From the NCBI GenBank assembly GCA_020061585.1, contig JAGUXX010000118.1, positions 1-64,000 on the forward strand: DNA of 64,000 bases, given 5' to 3'. The stretch is from Betaproteobacteria bacterium (GTDB taxonomy: Bacteria > Pseudomonadota > Gammaproteobacteria > Burkholderiales > Thiobacillaceae). The notes beneath the pieces were generated by a model that saw nothing but the letters and a program-made list of their open reading frames with translations, searched no databases and was not told where the DNA came from. Position 1 is the first letter of the stretch. The number at the start of each line of letters is the position of its first letter. Positions 23,915 to 32,770 of the stretch are shown here, in pieces. The translations under genes and the position numbers were made by a program.

Positions 23915-24697
23915 GTGAGCGAAAGTGATTCCAGCCTGAATTCACCGCGCCGCCGCTATGTTCGGCGTGCGCACGCACGGGCACAACCAAAGCGACAGCC
24001 CGATACCGAGACGTTGGCAGGCCGTATGCGCCAGTTCCAGTTATTCGCCCACCTGTCGGCGGACATCATGCTGGAATTGGCGGCCGAGGCTCGTGTGCTG
24101 GAATATCGAGCCGGGGAATATCTTTGGCGTCAGGGCGAACAGAATCATCGCGTGCTGTTCATCGAACAGGGCCTGGCGATTGCATCGAGACAGGTTCGCG
24201 AGGGCGTGAGCCGCACCTATGGATTGTTTGGCCCGGGTGACTCCATGGGCATACACGCCATCTGGGCCGGCATGAGCTACCCAACCGACGCGCTGGTGCT
24301 CAGCGATGGTTTGACGGCCATCCAGCTCAATACCTCAGCCCTGGTTCAATGCGCGCAGCGGAAATCCGAGCTGGCCGAACCTTTGCTGGTGGAAATTGGA
24401 CGCTTCACCGAATCCTTCATCCGAAAGATCGACATTGTCAGCGCTGGCACTGTGCCGCAGCGCGTGGCTGCGTTGATGAGCATGTTGATGGCGCGCCATG
24501 GCATCGTGAAAGGGGAGAACGAGGCGCGTCTGCCGTTCAGGCTGACGCTGGAACAGATCAGCTCCATTGTCGACAGCCGGCTCGAAACCGTGGCCCGTGT
24601 GCTCGCCGCGTGGAAGCGCCAGAGTTGGTTGCGCATCGATGCCGATGGATTTCATTTTGGGCAGTTGGATCGACTGGCTGCGCTGCTCGCGGATTGA
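23915..24697 (+). CDS. Crp/Fnr-family transcriptional regulator
   Basis: The 260-residue protein has a GTG start, with an ATG at 24027 as an alternative. A basic N-terminal extension is followed by a cyclic-nucleotide-binding-like beta roll (EYRAGEYLWRQGEQNHRVLF), a long dimer helix and a C-terminal winged helix (LTLEQISSIVDSRLETVARVL). It lacks the N-terminal Cys cluster of FNR, so it is not a [4Fe-4S] oxygen sensor; a DNR/NnrR-like or heme-type sensor is possible. It follows the truncated hemoglobin by 61 bp and may act on the TTGAC-N4-ATCAA boxes in this window. Confidence 0.88.
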   Translation: MSESDSSLNSPRRRYVRRAHARAQPKRQPDTETLAGRMRQFQLFAHLSADIMLELAAEARVLEYRAGEYLWRQGEQNHRVLFIEQGLAIASRQVREGVSRTYGLFGPGDSMGIHAIWAGMSYPTDALVLSDGLTAIQLNTSALVQCAQRKSELAEPLLVEIGRFTESFIRKIDIVSAGTVPQRVAALMSMLMARHGIVKGENEARLPFRLTLEQISSIVDSRLETVARVLAAWKRQSWLRIDADGFHFGQLDRLAALLAD

Positions 24698-25129
24698 CCT
24701 GGGAGGGTTCCGCGCAATGACCGGTTGCCCCGGTTCTTCCCGGAACACCTATCCCCGCTGGCGATATGCGCTTCAGATTCCGTTGTTTGAGCGGATCAAC
24801 AAATTCCGGCGAGAGAGAGGCCTTGTTACCCGAGGTTTGCCGCGTCTATCAAAGGCGGCTTCCCAATGGAGAAGCTTGCCACACGTTTCAGGTGGGTTGG
24901 CGGCATGGCCATGCGGTTACCGCGCGGCTTCACGCCAGAGTCAAAGCGCAAATATCCCGCCAACCAGAATTACTTCACCACGGTATGTCAAGAAGCTTTA
25001 AGAACGCCAACAAGACAAGTTGACTCCAATCAAGGTTATTTCAGCTGTCCAAAGGGCTAATAAGTTCCCGACAATAAAAATCACAACGTTTTTCCTGTTG
25101 CATTGAAAAGCTGTCATGGGGGGCTGAAA
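24698..25129. other. Intergenic region, 432 bp, no supported gene
   Basis: ORFs in the track here (for example 24567..25001) have no recognisable sequence or RBS. The only structure I see is an FNR/DNR-like box at 25020-25033 in front of the FadL-like gene. Confidence 0.6.
25020..25033 (+). promoter_or_regulatory. FNR/DNR-like box before FadL-like gene
   Basis: TTGACTCCAATCAA has the same half-sites (TTGAC and ATCAA) and 4-bp spacer as the boxes at 23358 and 50803. It is about 97 bp upstream of the GTG start at 25130. Confidence 0.6.
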
Positions 25130-26383
25130 GTGCGATTGCTCGTTCGTCAAATAGGGCTTATCTGGCTGTTTCCACTCGCCGCGCAGGCGAGCAACGGCCT
25201 TAACCTGATCGGCTACGGCGCCGAATCGGTGGCGCTTGGCGGCGCCGATGTGGCAATCGCCAGTGACACCCTCGCCCTCAACACCAATCCGGCCGGCATT
25301 GCGCGTTTGGGGCCACGGGCGATGGATATTCACAATGCGCTCGCGCATGCCCTCGATGTTTCACATGCGGATGGTTTCGGCAACGACACGTCTGTCTCCA
25401 ATCGTTTCATTCCAGTCGGCGGTTTCGGCTATGTGCGCCGGCCGGAAGGCTCGGACTGCGCCTGGGGTGTGGCCTTTTTTGGCCAAGGCGGCGCGGGTTT
25501 TGTTTACGAGAATCTGAATACCCTGTTCGGCAGCGTCGACGAATTGTCCTCGCAGGTCCGCATCGCCCGCCTGAGTCCCGGTGTCGCCTGTGAAACGGCA
25601 AGCGGCATCCATATCGGCGCGGCGCTTGCCCTGAACTACGCGGACATCGAGCAGAAGATCTTTCCCGGCACGTCAGCCGGGCCTTTCTTCGGCTCGGATA
25701 TCAAGGGAGCGCATGGCTGGGGTGCTACCGTCAAGCTCGGCATCCTCGCGGCACTCTCGGACACGGTGACCCTGGGCGCCAGCTATACGCCCAAGGTCAA
25801 GCTCCTCTTGCGCGGCGGCCGTTTGATCTCCAATCAGACCGCGGCGGGGCGCGGCTATGTGACCTACCATGATGTCGAAATCGACGGCATGGCGCTCCCC
25901 AATGAGGCCAGCCTGGGGATCGCCTGGCGTTTTCATCCGGACTGGCAGCTTGCGACGGAACTGACCTGGCTCGACTGGTTCGATGCCGCGACCCGCTCCA
26001 CCCTCAATGCCAGCCGCCCCGACAACCCCGTCGCGCCACCGATTTCCATCACTTCAACCCTGGACTGGCGTGACCAGATTGCGCTGGCGATCGGCCTGAT
26101 CTGGCGATATTCGCCGGAAACCACCGCATTCGCCGGCGTCAACATCGCGCGCAACCCGATTCCCGCCGAACATCTCAGCCCCTTGCTGGCGCCAATAGGC
26201 GAACGTCACCTGACCTTCGGCATGAAGCGCGCACTGAACCGGGACTGGCACCTCAGTTTGGCGACGGAATACCAGTTTCGCAACACGGTGACCTATACCA
26301 ATCCGGAGTTGCCGCTGGGTTCGAACGCCACCGCGCGCAACGAGAGCGTGGCCGTGCACGCCATGTTCAGCAAGCGATGGTAG
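25130..26383 (+). CDS. FadL/OmpP1-type outer membrane transporter
   Basis: The GTG at 25130 (preceded by GGGGGGCTGAAA) is preferred over the TTG at 25103 because it begins the signal peptide directly (VRLLVRQIGLIWLFPLAAQA). About 417 residues. The mature N-terminus has the FadL hallmark NGLNLIGYGAESVALGGADVA, then the NTNPAGIARL plug motif, beta-barrel strands and a C-terminal aromatic end (MFSKRW). FadL-type channels import hydrophobic compounds such as fatty acids and hydrocarbons. It overlaps the following giant regulator gene by 7 bp, so the regulator probably senses the imported compound. Confidence 0.88.
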   Translation: MRLLVRQIGLIWLFPLAAQASNGLNLIGYGAESVALGGADVAIASDTLALNTNPAGIARLGPRAMDIHNALAHALDVSHADGFGNDTSVSNRFIPVGGFGYVRRPEGSDCAWGVAFFGQGGAGFVYENLNTLFGSVDELSSQVRIARLSPGVACETASGIHIGAALALNYADIEQKIFPGTSAGPFFGSDIKGAHGWGATVKLGILAALSDTVTLGASYTPKVKLLLRGGRLISNQTAAGRGYVTYHDVEIDGMALPNEASLGIAWRFHPDWQLATELTWLDWFDAATRSTLNASRPDNPVAPPISITSTLDWRDQIALAIGLIWRYSPETTAFAGVNIARNPIPAEHLSPLLAPIGERHLTFGMKRALNRDWHLSLATEYQFRNTVTYTNPELPLGSNATARNESVAVHAMFSKRW

Positions 26384-29300
26384 GCCTCGCAAAACTGGCG
26401 CCCCCCTCGGCCGCGGGTCTCGTCCCGCGTCCGCGTTTGTTCGCTCGGCTCGATGAAACTGCCGACCAGCGGCTGGCATGGATCGCCGCCCTCGCTGGCG
26501 CCGGCAAGACCTCCCTTGCGGTGAGCTGGCTTGCAGCACACGACTTGCATTCGATCTGGTACCGGGTGGATGCCGACGACAAGGATGCCGCCAATTTCTT
26601 CCACTACCTTGCGCTCGCCGCCAGGAAATACGGCGTGGATTTGCCGCATCTGACACCTGAGTACCTGCCGGGCCTGCCGACCTTCGCCCGGCGTTTCTTC
26701 AGAACATTGTTCGCGGCGCTGCCAGGGTCATTTGTCCTGGCTCTCGACAACTACCAGGAAACTGGCGACGAAGCGCCCCTGCATCTGTTGCTGGCCATCG
26801 CGGCGGAAGAACTGCCATCCGGCGGGAGGCTGCTGGTGATCAGCCGGCGGGGACCGCCGCCCGTGTTGACCAGAACGTTCACGCGCGCGGTACTGCTGGA
26901 CGATGGCGACCTGCGTTTCACACAAGCTGAAACCGGTACGCTGCTCGAACATCTCGATATCGGAGACGCGCAACAGGTGCAAGCGGCCACTGATGGCTGG
27001 GCCGCCGGCATTATTCTCACCGCGCGCGCGGTGAGCACCGGCGCAAATCCAATCGAGGCAGGCCAGATACCGCGGGCGGTACTTGATTTCATCGCTGCCG
27101 AGATATTCGACACATTGCCCGCCGATTGGCGCGACTTTCTGTTGCGGATGGGCCTGTTCCCGCTGGTCACCGAGACATTTTGCGTCGCGATGACGGGTAA
27201 CAACCAAGGCATGGACTGGCTCGCCGAATTGCATCGCGCGCATCTGTTCGTGACGCCGCAGGCCCAGGACGAGCGGGCCTACGAGTTCCATCCCCTGTTG
27301 CGCGCCTTCCTCGCGCATCGCCTGGAGGCCGGGCTGGCTGCCGCCGTGCGTGGCGATTATTTGCGCCAAAGCGCGGCGGTATTGGAGCAGGCCGGCATGA
27401 TCGAGCCCGCGGTCGAGGCATGGGCGCGCGCGCGCGACTGGACGGCGCTCGGCCGCCTGATCTGCCTGCAGGCGCCTGTCTGGCTCGCAAGCGGCCGGCA
27501 TGCTTCCGTGCTGGCATGGATCGAGCGTCTCCCCGCGCAAGTGTGTGAAGCTTCACCCTGGCTCGTCTTCTGGTCAGCCACCTGTCGAGCGCTGACCGAT
27601 CTCGCTGGCGCGCGCGCCGATTTCGAACACGCCTATGCCGCGTTCAAGGCCGCTGCCGACCTATCCGGCCGGTGGCTATGCTGGGCCGGCATCGCGGAAA
27701 CCTACCTGTTCGGCTGGGATAGCCTGGCCGGCTTCGATCCCTGGATCGAGGAGCTCGAATCCCTGCTCGCACAGCAGCGGGAATTCCCCTCACCCGAAGT
27801 CGAGGCGCGGGTCTTGTCCGGGGCGGTGGCGCTGGCCTTTCGGCGCCCCGAACATCCGTTGCTGCCAATCTGGGCCGAGCGCGCGTTGAACCTGATTCGC
27901 ACCCGGCAGGTCCAGCCGCACACGGCCATGCTGGCCCACTTCGCCGGGGTCTATCACATGTGGCGGGGCCACACTTACGGCATGGATGCCGTGCTGGAGG
28001 TGGTGCGGGTGGTCGCCACCCCGATGACCCCGCTCGGGCGCATCCTGATGGGCATGCTGGATCTGGTATCAGCCAATTTCCAGGGCGACGCCGCCAGGAT
28101 GGAAACGGCATTTTCCGCCGCGATGGAGGAGGCGCGGGAACACGGCATCCATCTGCTGGATGTGTCGCTGATCCAGAACATGGGACTCGCGGCGCTGGCG
28201 CGCGGCGACGCGGACCGGCTCGAAGCCCTGATTCACATGACCTGGCCCGCGCTGTTGCCGGACCGTTGGTTGGAGTCGTCCGCGCATATCTATCAGCAGG
28301 CCGGACTGGCTTTGCTGCGCGGTGACCACGCTGGCGCCAGGGCCTGGGCGATCAAGGCGTTCGGGCTGGTCAGCATGGGAGGAATCCCGCACTGGGTGTC
28401 GCATTTGCGCCTCTTCATGGCCCGCCTGGAAATCCTTGAAGGCAAGGGGGAGTCGGTCGTTGGCGAGCTGGAGTCCATCGTTGCCGATGCCCGCATCACG
28501 GGCTGCGATCTTTATCTGGCCGCGGCGCTGCTGAGTCTGGCCGCGCTGCGGCTCGAAACGGGTGATCACGCGACGGCGGCCGGTATGTTGCGCGAAGCGC
28601 TGGCCCTCGGCGCGCACTGGAACTACGGCCACCTGTTCCTCTATGCGGCGCCGGATGTGGAAAGCCGTCTGTGTGCTTTCGCCCTCGAAATGAACATCGA
28701 ACCCTGCTATGTAAAACGCCTGATCAGGCAGCGCGGCCTGCTGCCACCCGAGAATGCCGACGAATGCTGGCCCTGGACGGTGCGCGTGTTCACGCTTGGC
28801 GGCTTCCGCCTGCTGTTGAACGGAGAGGCATTCGTCTCGGTCGGCAAACCGCAGAAGAAACCACTCGAACTGCTCAAGGCACTTGTCGCCCAAGGCCCCT
28901 CCGGCGCGGTGGCGCGCAATCTTGCCGCGTTGCTCTGGCCCGACGCGGAGGGGGAAACCTTGAAGAAAACCCTGGATATCACGCTGCATCGATTGCGCAA
29001 GCTGCTTGGTGGCGACAATGCTGTGCTGCTCCAGGAAGGCAAACTCTCGCTTAATCCGAAGATATGTTGGTGCGATGTCTGGGTTTTCGAACGCATGGCC
29101 GAGCGGGTTATCTCAAGTCTGCAAGCGCCGGTGCACGCTGCCGATGTCGTCAAATCCGCATCGGCGCGCGCATTACACCTGTTCAACGGCGCCTTTCTTG
29201 CCACTGAAGAAGATTCAGCCTGGTTGCTCCCCGCCCGTGACCACGCCTTGAGCCGCTTCCAGCGGCTCATCGCCGGCCTGGGACGTCACCATGAGCAGAC

Positions 29301-29523
29301 CGGCAATTGGGAGGCGGCCGGCGATCTTTATCGGCGAGGCCTGGAGCAAGACAATCTGAATGAATTCTTCTATCGCCGCCTGATCTTCTGCCTGCAAAAA
29401 CAGAACCGGCATACCGAGGCTTTGTGTGTCTATCGGCGTTGCCGGGAACTGCTGTCCATCGTTCTCGGCGTTGCGCCATCGGCCGAGACGGAATCCCTCA
29501 TCCGGCTTTCGCGCGAAGGCTGA
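26377..29523 (+). CDS. Giant MalT-like STAND ATPase with C-terminal SARP/BTAD transcription-activator domain
   Basis: The 1048-residue protein has an N-terminal P-loop (ALAGAGKTSLAVSW, about 38-51) and an ALDNYQETGDE Walker B-like segment, then a long Ala/Leu-rich helical repeat (TPR/MalT-like) region. The C-terminus (about 780-1048) begins VRVFTLGGFRLLLNGEAF and ends in BTAD-type repeats (YRRGLEQDNLNEFFYRRLI). LuxR-type MalT proteins end in a GerE domain; here it is replaced by an OmpR-like SARP DNA-binding module. It starts inside the fadL-like stop, suggesting a sensor-activator for that transport pathway. Ligand unknown. Confidence 0.88.
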   Translation: MVGLAKLAPPSAAGLVPRPRLFARLDETADQRLAWIAALAGAGKTSLAVSWLAAHDLHSIWYRVDADDKDAANFFHYLALAARKYGVDLPHLTPEYLPGLPTFARRFFRTLFAALPGSFVLALDNYQETGDEAPLHLLLAIAAEELPSGGRLLVISRRGPPPVLTRTFTRAVLLDDGDLRFTQAETGTLLEHLDIGDAQQVQAATDGWAAGIILTARAVSTGANPIEAGQIPRAVLDFIAAEIFDTLPADWRDFLLRMGLFPLVTETFCVAMTGNNQGMDWLAELHRAHLFVTPQAQDERAYEFHPLLRAFLAHRLEAGLAAAVRGDYLRQSAAVLEQAGMIEPAVEAWARARDWTALGRLICLQAPVWLASGRHASVLAWIERLPAQVCEASPWLVFWSATCRALTDLAGARADFEHAYAAFKAAADLSGRWLCWAGIAETYLFGWDSLAGFDPWIEELESLLAQQREFPSPEVEARVLSGAVALAFRRPEHPLLPIWAERALNLIRTRQVQPHTAMLAHFAGVYHMWRGHTYGMDAVLEVVRVVATPMTPLGRILMGMLDLVSANFQGDAARMETAFSAAMEEAREHGIHLLDVSLIQNMGLAALARGDADRLEALIHMTWPALLPDRWLESSAHIYQQAGLALLRGDHAGARAWAIKAFGLVSMGGIPHWVSHLRLFMARLEILEGKGESVVGELESIVADARITGCDLYLAAALLSLAALRLETGDHATAAGMLREALALGAHWNYGHLFLYAAPDVESRLCAFALEMNIEPCYVKRLIRQRGLLPPENADECWPWTVRVFTLGGFRLLLNGEAFVSVGKPQKKPLELLKALVAQGPSGAVARNLAALLWPDAEGETLKKTLDITLHRLRKLLGGDNAVLLQEGKLSLNPKICWCDVWVFERMAERVISSLQAPVHAADVVKSASARALHLFNGAFLATEEDSAWLLPARDHALSRFQRLIAGLGRHHEQTGNWEAAGDLYRRGLEQDNLNEFFYRRLIFCLQKQNRHTEALCVYRRCRELLSIVLGVAPSAETESLIRLSREG

Positions 29524-29630
29524 TCGCCGCAAACCGCTCAAGCCCTGGTCCGGGCCGCCTCGGAGCATGCCTCGAATACCTTAACGAATCGGTAGGTTAT
29601 CCGTAGGCAAGACGCGTCCATAACGTCAAT

Positions 29631-29648
29631 ACGAGGATTGTTCCTCGT
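29631..29648. promoter_or_regulatory. Short perfect hairpin upstream of 29671 gene
   Basis: ACGAGGA-TTGT-TCCTCGT is a perfect 7-bp inverted repeat ending 23 bp before the ATG and just before the AAAGGAGG Shine-Dalgarno. It could be an operator or an mRNA 5' hairpin. Confidence 0.4.
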
Positions 29649-29670
29649 AGACAACGTAAAGGAGGCCATC

Positions 29671-30027
29671 ATGAAACTCACTACCTTGGCAATCGCCTTG
29701 ATCGGAATCGCAACCGTATTACCTGTCAGGGCCAATTTCGACGAAGCCGATTGGAGTCGCTCCGAACTGCAGTGGAACGAGGAGTACGACACCTATGTGG
29801 TAGCGCCCACGCTGAAGCCGGACATCTTTCAGGAACGCCTGGTCTGGAGCGATCACTACACCGAATTCGTGCCGGTCGCCATGGCCTACATGGCCGAGTT
29901 GCGGGACTACCACGAACAGAAGGTCTGGAGTGAACAACAAGGCGCTTTTGTGCTGCGGGCAAGCATCGAGCCGTGTCCGAAACTGGGTGCGCAGACCGCT
30001 TTGATGCGTGTTGCCGGACTGCGTTGA
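29671..30027 (+). CDS. Secreted small protein with three W-x-F/Y-V repeats, unknown function
   Basis: The start at 29671 follows AAAGGAGGCCATC, an almost perfect RBS. The 118-residue product has a signal peptide (LTTLAIALIGIATVLPVRA). The mature part shows three short internal repeats: LQWNEEYDTYVVAP, LVWSDHYTEFVPVA and KVWSEQQGAFVLRA. It is followed by a DsrE-like gene and a cytochrome c, which may form one operon. No family recognised. Confidence 0.7.
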   Translation: MKLTTLAIALIGIATVLPVRANFDEADWSRSELQWNEEYDTYVVAPTLKPDIFQERLVWSDHYTEFVPVAMAYMAELRDYHEQKVWSEQQGAFVLRASIEPCPKLGAQTALMRVAGLR

Positions 30028-30099
30028 TCAACCCGCTGTGCAGCAATTGGCGTGACTGCGCCATCCAGCCGCCACATTCACATCGAAAGGGGAAAATCC

Positions 30100-30588
30100 A
30101 TGTCACTCACCCTTATTCCCACAAAGACGGAGGCTTTCGGAGCCTGGCCCATGTACGCGCCGACGACCGTTTCCGAATTCGGCGCCAGCGAGGAATCAAG
30201 CGCCCATGCTGAAAGCATCTATACGGTGATTCTGGCCAGCGGCACGGAAGATGGCGGCAAACGTGCCACGCTGGCGCTTTCCATGGCTTGCACGGCGCTA
30301 TCCATGGACTTGACAACACATCTTTTCCTGGTCGGCGCGGGCAGTATCTGGGCCTACCAGGGACATGCCGATGGCATTCAGGTAGATGGTTTTCCGGCAT
30401 TGGACGAGTTGCTGGAAAGCTTTGTCGACCTGGGCGGGAATCTGGCCGTCTGTTCAACCTGCAACCAAGCCCTTTGCCACGCCACCGGCAGCCAGGAAAG
30501 GGCTTTCACCCGCCGCCCGGGCGTGCAGATCCAGGGAATGGCAACCGTGATGGAGCATCTCATGCAAGGACGCGCCGTCACCTTTTGA
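30100..30588 (+). CDS. DsrE-like sulfurtransferase-fold protein
   Basis: The start at 30100 follows GAAAGGGGAAAAT. The 162-residue cytoplasmic protein has a DsrE/F-like fold pattern: an early strand YTVILASGTED, helix RATLALSMACTALSM, strand THLFLVGAG and a late Cys-containing segment LAVCSTCNQALCHATG. The Cys residues could carry persulfide. DsrE-family proteins take part in sulfur relay. Neighbours are a secreted repeat protein and a c-type cytochrome, so a sulfur-compound role is plausible but unproven. Confidence 0.75.
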   Translation: MSLTLIPTKTEAFGAWPMYAPTTVSEFGASEESSAHAESIYTVILASGTEDGGKRATLALSMACTALSMDLTTHLFLVGAGSIWAYQGHADGIQVDGFPALDELLESFVDLGGNLAVCSTCNQALCHATGSQERAFTRRPGVQIQGMATVMEHLMQGRAVTF

Positions 30589-30631
30589 GCACGCAACTTC
30601 AACTTCCATTACCCGTTCAAGGAGATCAACC

Positions 30632-30949
30632 ATGTATCGCAAACTATCCATTGCCGCGGCGCTGTTTTGTACGCAATCGTTTGCCACCTATGCGGCTTCC
30701 GACATTGCTGAAGGCACCCTGTTGTATCAGCAGTTCCGTTGCGGGGAATGTCATGGCGCGGACGCGAAAAAGCCTTTCGGAAAATACAACGCAATACTGG
30801 CGGGCATGAATCCGGATGACATTTATATGAAGACCAAGCGTTTTGTCGAAAGCAGGTCGCATGAGCAAGTCCTGCAAGGCTGCGGCGAACCGCCCAGCCA
30901 TGTTCAGATCAAGAAAATTTCTGATTACCTGGCAACCTTGCCGAAGTAG
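30632..30949 (+). CDS. Small monoheme c-type cytochrome
   Basis: The 105-residue product has a signal peptide (LSIAAALFCTQSFATYA), one heme c motif (CGECH), and a class I cytochrome-like length. Candidate distal ligands are Met (AGMNPDD) or His in SRSHEQV. It starts 43 bp after the DsrE-like stop with AAGGAGATC as RBS. It is a likely periplasmic electron carrier for whatever the 29.7-30.9 kb cluster does. Confidence 0.82.
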   Translation: MYRKLSIAAALFCTQSFATYAASDIAEGTLLYQQFRCGECHGADAKKPFGKYNAILAGMNPDDIYMKTKRFVESRSHEQVLQGCGEPPSHVQIKKISDYLATLPK

Positions 30950-30968
30950 CCCGGATTTATCCATGAAA

Positions 30969-31026
30969 CCGTAGGGTGCGCCATGCGCACCGATAGTCTG
31001 AATGGTGCGCACGGCGCACCCTACGG
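30969..31026. repeat. REP-like inverted repeat (GTAGGGTGCGC type)
   Basis: CCGTAGGGTGCGCCATGCGCACC and its inverse complement (one mismatch) flank a 12-bp loop, giving a 23-bp stem. This sequence type is a common dispersed intergenic palindrome in proteobacteria. It lies between a plus-strand cytochrome gene and a minus-strand gene, so it may also act as a bidirectional terminator. Confidence 0.75.
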
Positions 31027-31068
31027 CCTGGCTGGCAATCTGGGATTAATCGGGCCGAATCAATCCTG

Positions 31069-32046
31069 TCATGAGGGGCAGACACGGCATTTCCGGCCAG
31101 CAAGGGCGGCGACTGTTTTGTCGGCCAGATACCGGGTACCTACGCGCAGGATTTCCAGTGGGCGGTAACGGTCACGCATATTGCAGGTTTTACACAGCGC
31201 CTCGATCGGAAGGCTGCGTTCACGCAACTCCAGAATCTGGCGCAGACCATGGTCGCGAACATGGCCGATACCGTGTCGGTGTCCGATGTCGTTGTAGCAA
31301 TAGAGATACTCGCCGCCGGAAGAGATGAATAGATCGCTATTGCGCGGGATGCATCGGAAACAGTTTGCAAGATATTGCCTGGCGATGTCGCTCGCGGAGG
31401 GAATGAAGTCCAGCTCCTGCGAGCGCAGTCCGTATTCGGCGATGATCGAACGCAAGCGCCGGGTGGCCATTTCGTGGTCTTGCATCCCCCCGCCACGGTT
31501 GTAAAGCGTGGGTGACATGGTCAGGTTGCTGATCCCCTGCTCACGGAGCCAGGCGATGGTTTGTGGCAGGGAGGCAAGGCATTCGGCGAGCGGGGTCAGG
31601 CTGATGGCCAGGCGGGTTCGGGTGAATGTCTGTTGCGCCAGGCGGATATTTTCCTTGACCCGTTCGTGATCCAGCTTGACATGAACCCGCCCATAGATAC
31701 CGGGGTCGATGCTGGAGAACGACACGATCAGCATGCCGATGCGCCCATCCAGATGTTTCAGGCGTTCCACATCGAGTTCCTGGCCGTTGGTCACCATGTC
31801 GAAGCGCGCCGGGTGCTCACCGATCGCCGTGACCATGTCCATAAAACGTGGATGCGTGGTGGGCTCGCCATAACCGGCTACCACCACTCGAAACACCTCG
31901 GCGGGGGATATCCGGTCCAGCGCGACGCGGAAGGTGTCCCATGCCATGAGACGGCGATCGCTGATCAGGTGCTGCGGGCACATGGAACAACGCGCGTTGC
32001 ACTTGCTGGTCCATTCCATGTTGACGGCGATCTTGTAGCGCTTCAT
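31069..32046 (-). CDS. Radical SAM enzyme with SPASM-like C-terminus
   Basis: The 325-residue protein has the radical SAM triad CNARCSMC near the N-terminus, a GYGEPTTHP box, and a C-terminal SPASM-like Cys set (NCFRCIPR, CKTCNMRDRY, CRVCPS) that could bind auxiliary Fe-S. It overlaps the PNPOx-like gene by 4 bp and is probably its operon partner. The substrate is unknown; a peptide or cofactor modification is possible. Confidence 0.85.
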   Translation of the reverse strand: MKRYKIAVNMEWTSKCNARCSMCPQHLISDRRLMAWDTFRVALDRISPAEVFRVVVAGYGEPTTHPRFMDMVTAIGEHPARFDMVTNGQELDVERLKHLDGRIGMLIVSFSSIDPGIYGRVHVKLDHERVKENIRLAQQTFTRTRLAISLTPLAECLASLPQTIAWLREQGISNLTMSPTLYNRGGGMQDHEMATRRLRSIIAEYGLRSQELDFIPSASDIARQYLANCFRCIPRNSDLFISSGGEYLYCYNDIGHRHGIGHVRDHGLRQILELRERSLPIEALCKTCNMRDRYRPLEILRVGTRYLADKTVAALAGRKCRVCPS

Positions 32047-32615
32047 CGGGTTTCACCGGAGGCCGGGCCCACGCCGGCTAAGTCGGGGGATAAGCGCGGG
32101 ATATGGCGGTTGCAGTTCGGCACCACCAGTTCGACTTCAACCAGCACGACGCGGGCAGCGCCAGGAAAGAGCGCAACGATTTCGCCGCTTGCATGGATTC
32201 GTGCCGTGCCATTGACTCGCAGACGTGCGCCATCGGAAAAATCGATGAACAGGCAGCCGACGTTTGGATTGCGCAGGATATTGCCCAGGCTCATGAATGC
32301 GCCGTTGCCATCGAAATCCGGAAAAGCGAAGCGGCGTGAGTCCAAAACCCGAATCAAGCCCGGCCCGCCGCCCTTGAATGAACAATCACAGCGCCCGGTG
32401 TCATCGCTGGTGGCGAGAAAAAAGTAGGGCGCGGCTTCCAGTCGGCTGTGGAACTCGACGGGAATCTCACGCCACAGCAGGCGCTGGCGTCGTGCCGTGT
32501 CCCAGAGTTCGGCGGTATTCCAACGTTGTTGCGCCGCCATCTCTCCCGCATGGAAATCCTGTTCTGGCTGGGCCGCGCTCATGTTGTCGCCAGGAGAAAG
32601 TAGGTTTGTGCGCAC
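32043..32615 (-). CDS. Pyridoxamine 5'-phosphate oxidase-family (split-barrel flavin) protein
   Basis: The 190-residue protein is read here from a GTG at 32615; an ATG at 32582 (MSAAQPEQDF) is an equally possible start. The central PNPOx-like split barrel has FFLATSDDTGRCDCSFKGGGPG, LGNILRNPNVGCLFIDF and RLRVNGTARI blocks typical of FMN- or heme-binding members. It overlaps the downstream radical SAM gene. Reaction unknown. Confidence 0.82.
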   Translation of the reverse strand: MRTNLLSPGDNMSAAQPEQDFHAGEMAAQQRWNTAELWDTARRQRLLWREIPVEFHSRLEAAPYFFLATSDDTGRCDCSFKGGGPGLIRVLDSRRFAFPDFDGNGAFMSLGNILRNPNVGCLFIDFSDGARLRVNGTARIHASGEIVALFPGAARVVLVEVELVVPNCNRHIPRLSPDLAGVGPASGETR

Positions 32616-32770
32616 GTTGTGTTCCCTGTTCCAGACATAAGGCGCGTAGCGTGCTGAGCACAGATTAAACAGCGCTTAACCGGCGATCATCGTAAGCCGG
32701 CAGGTTTTATGTTGGGATTGCGTTGTTTGGCAGCACACCCGCCGCGCGACCCACGATGCCAGGCGCCTTA

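Noticed and set aside
24567-25001. 144-residue ORF after the Crp/Fnr gene
   Set aside because: Begins as an out-of-frame reading of the regulator gene and has no recognisable content.
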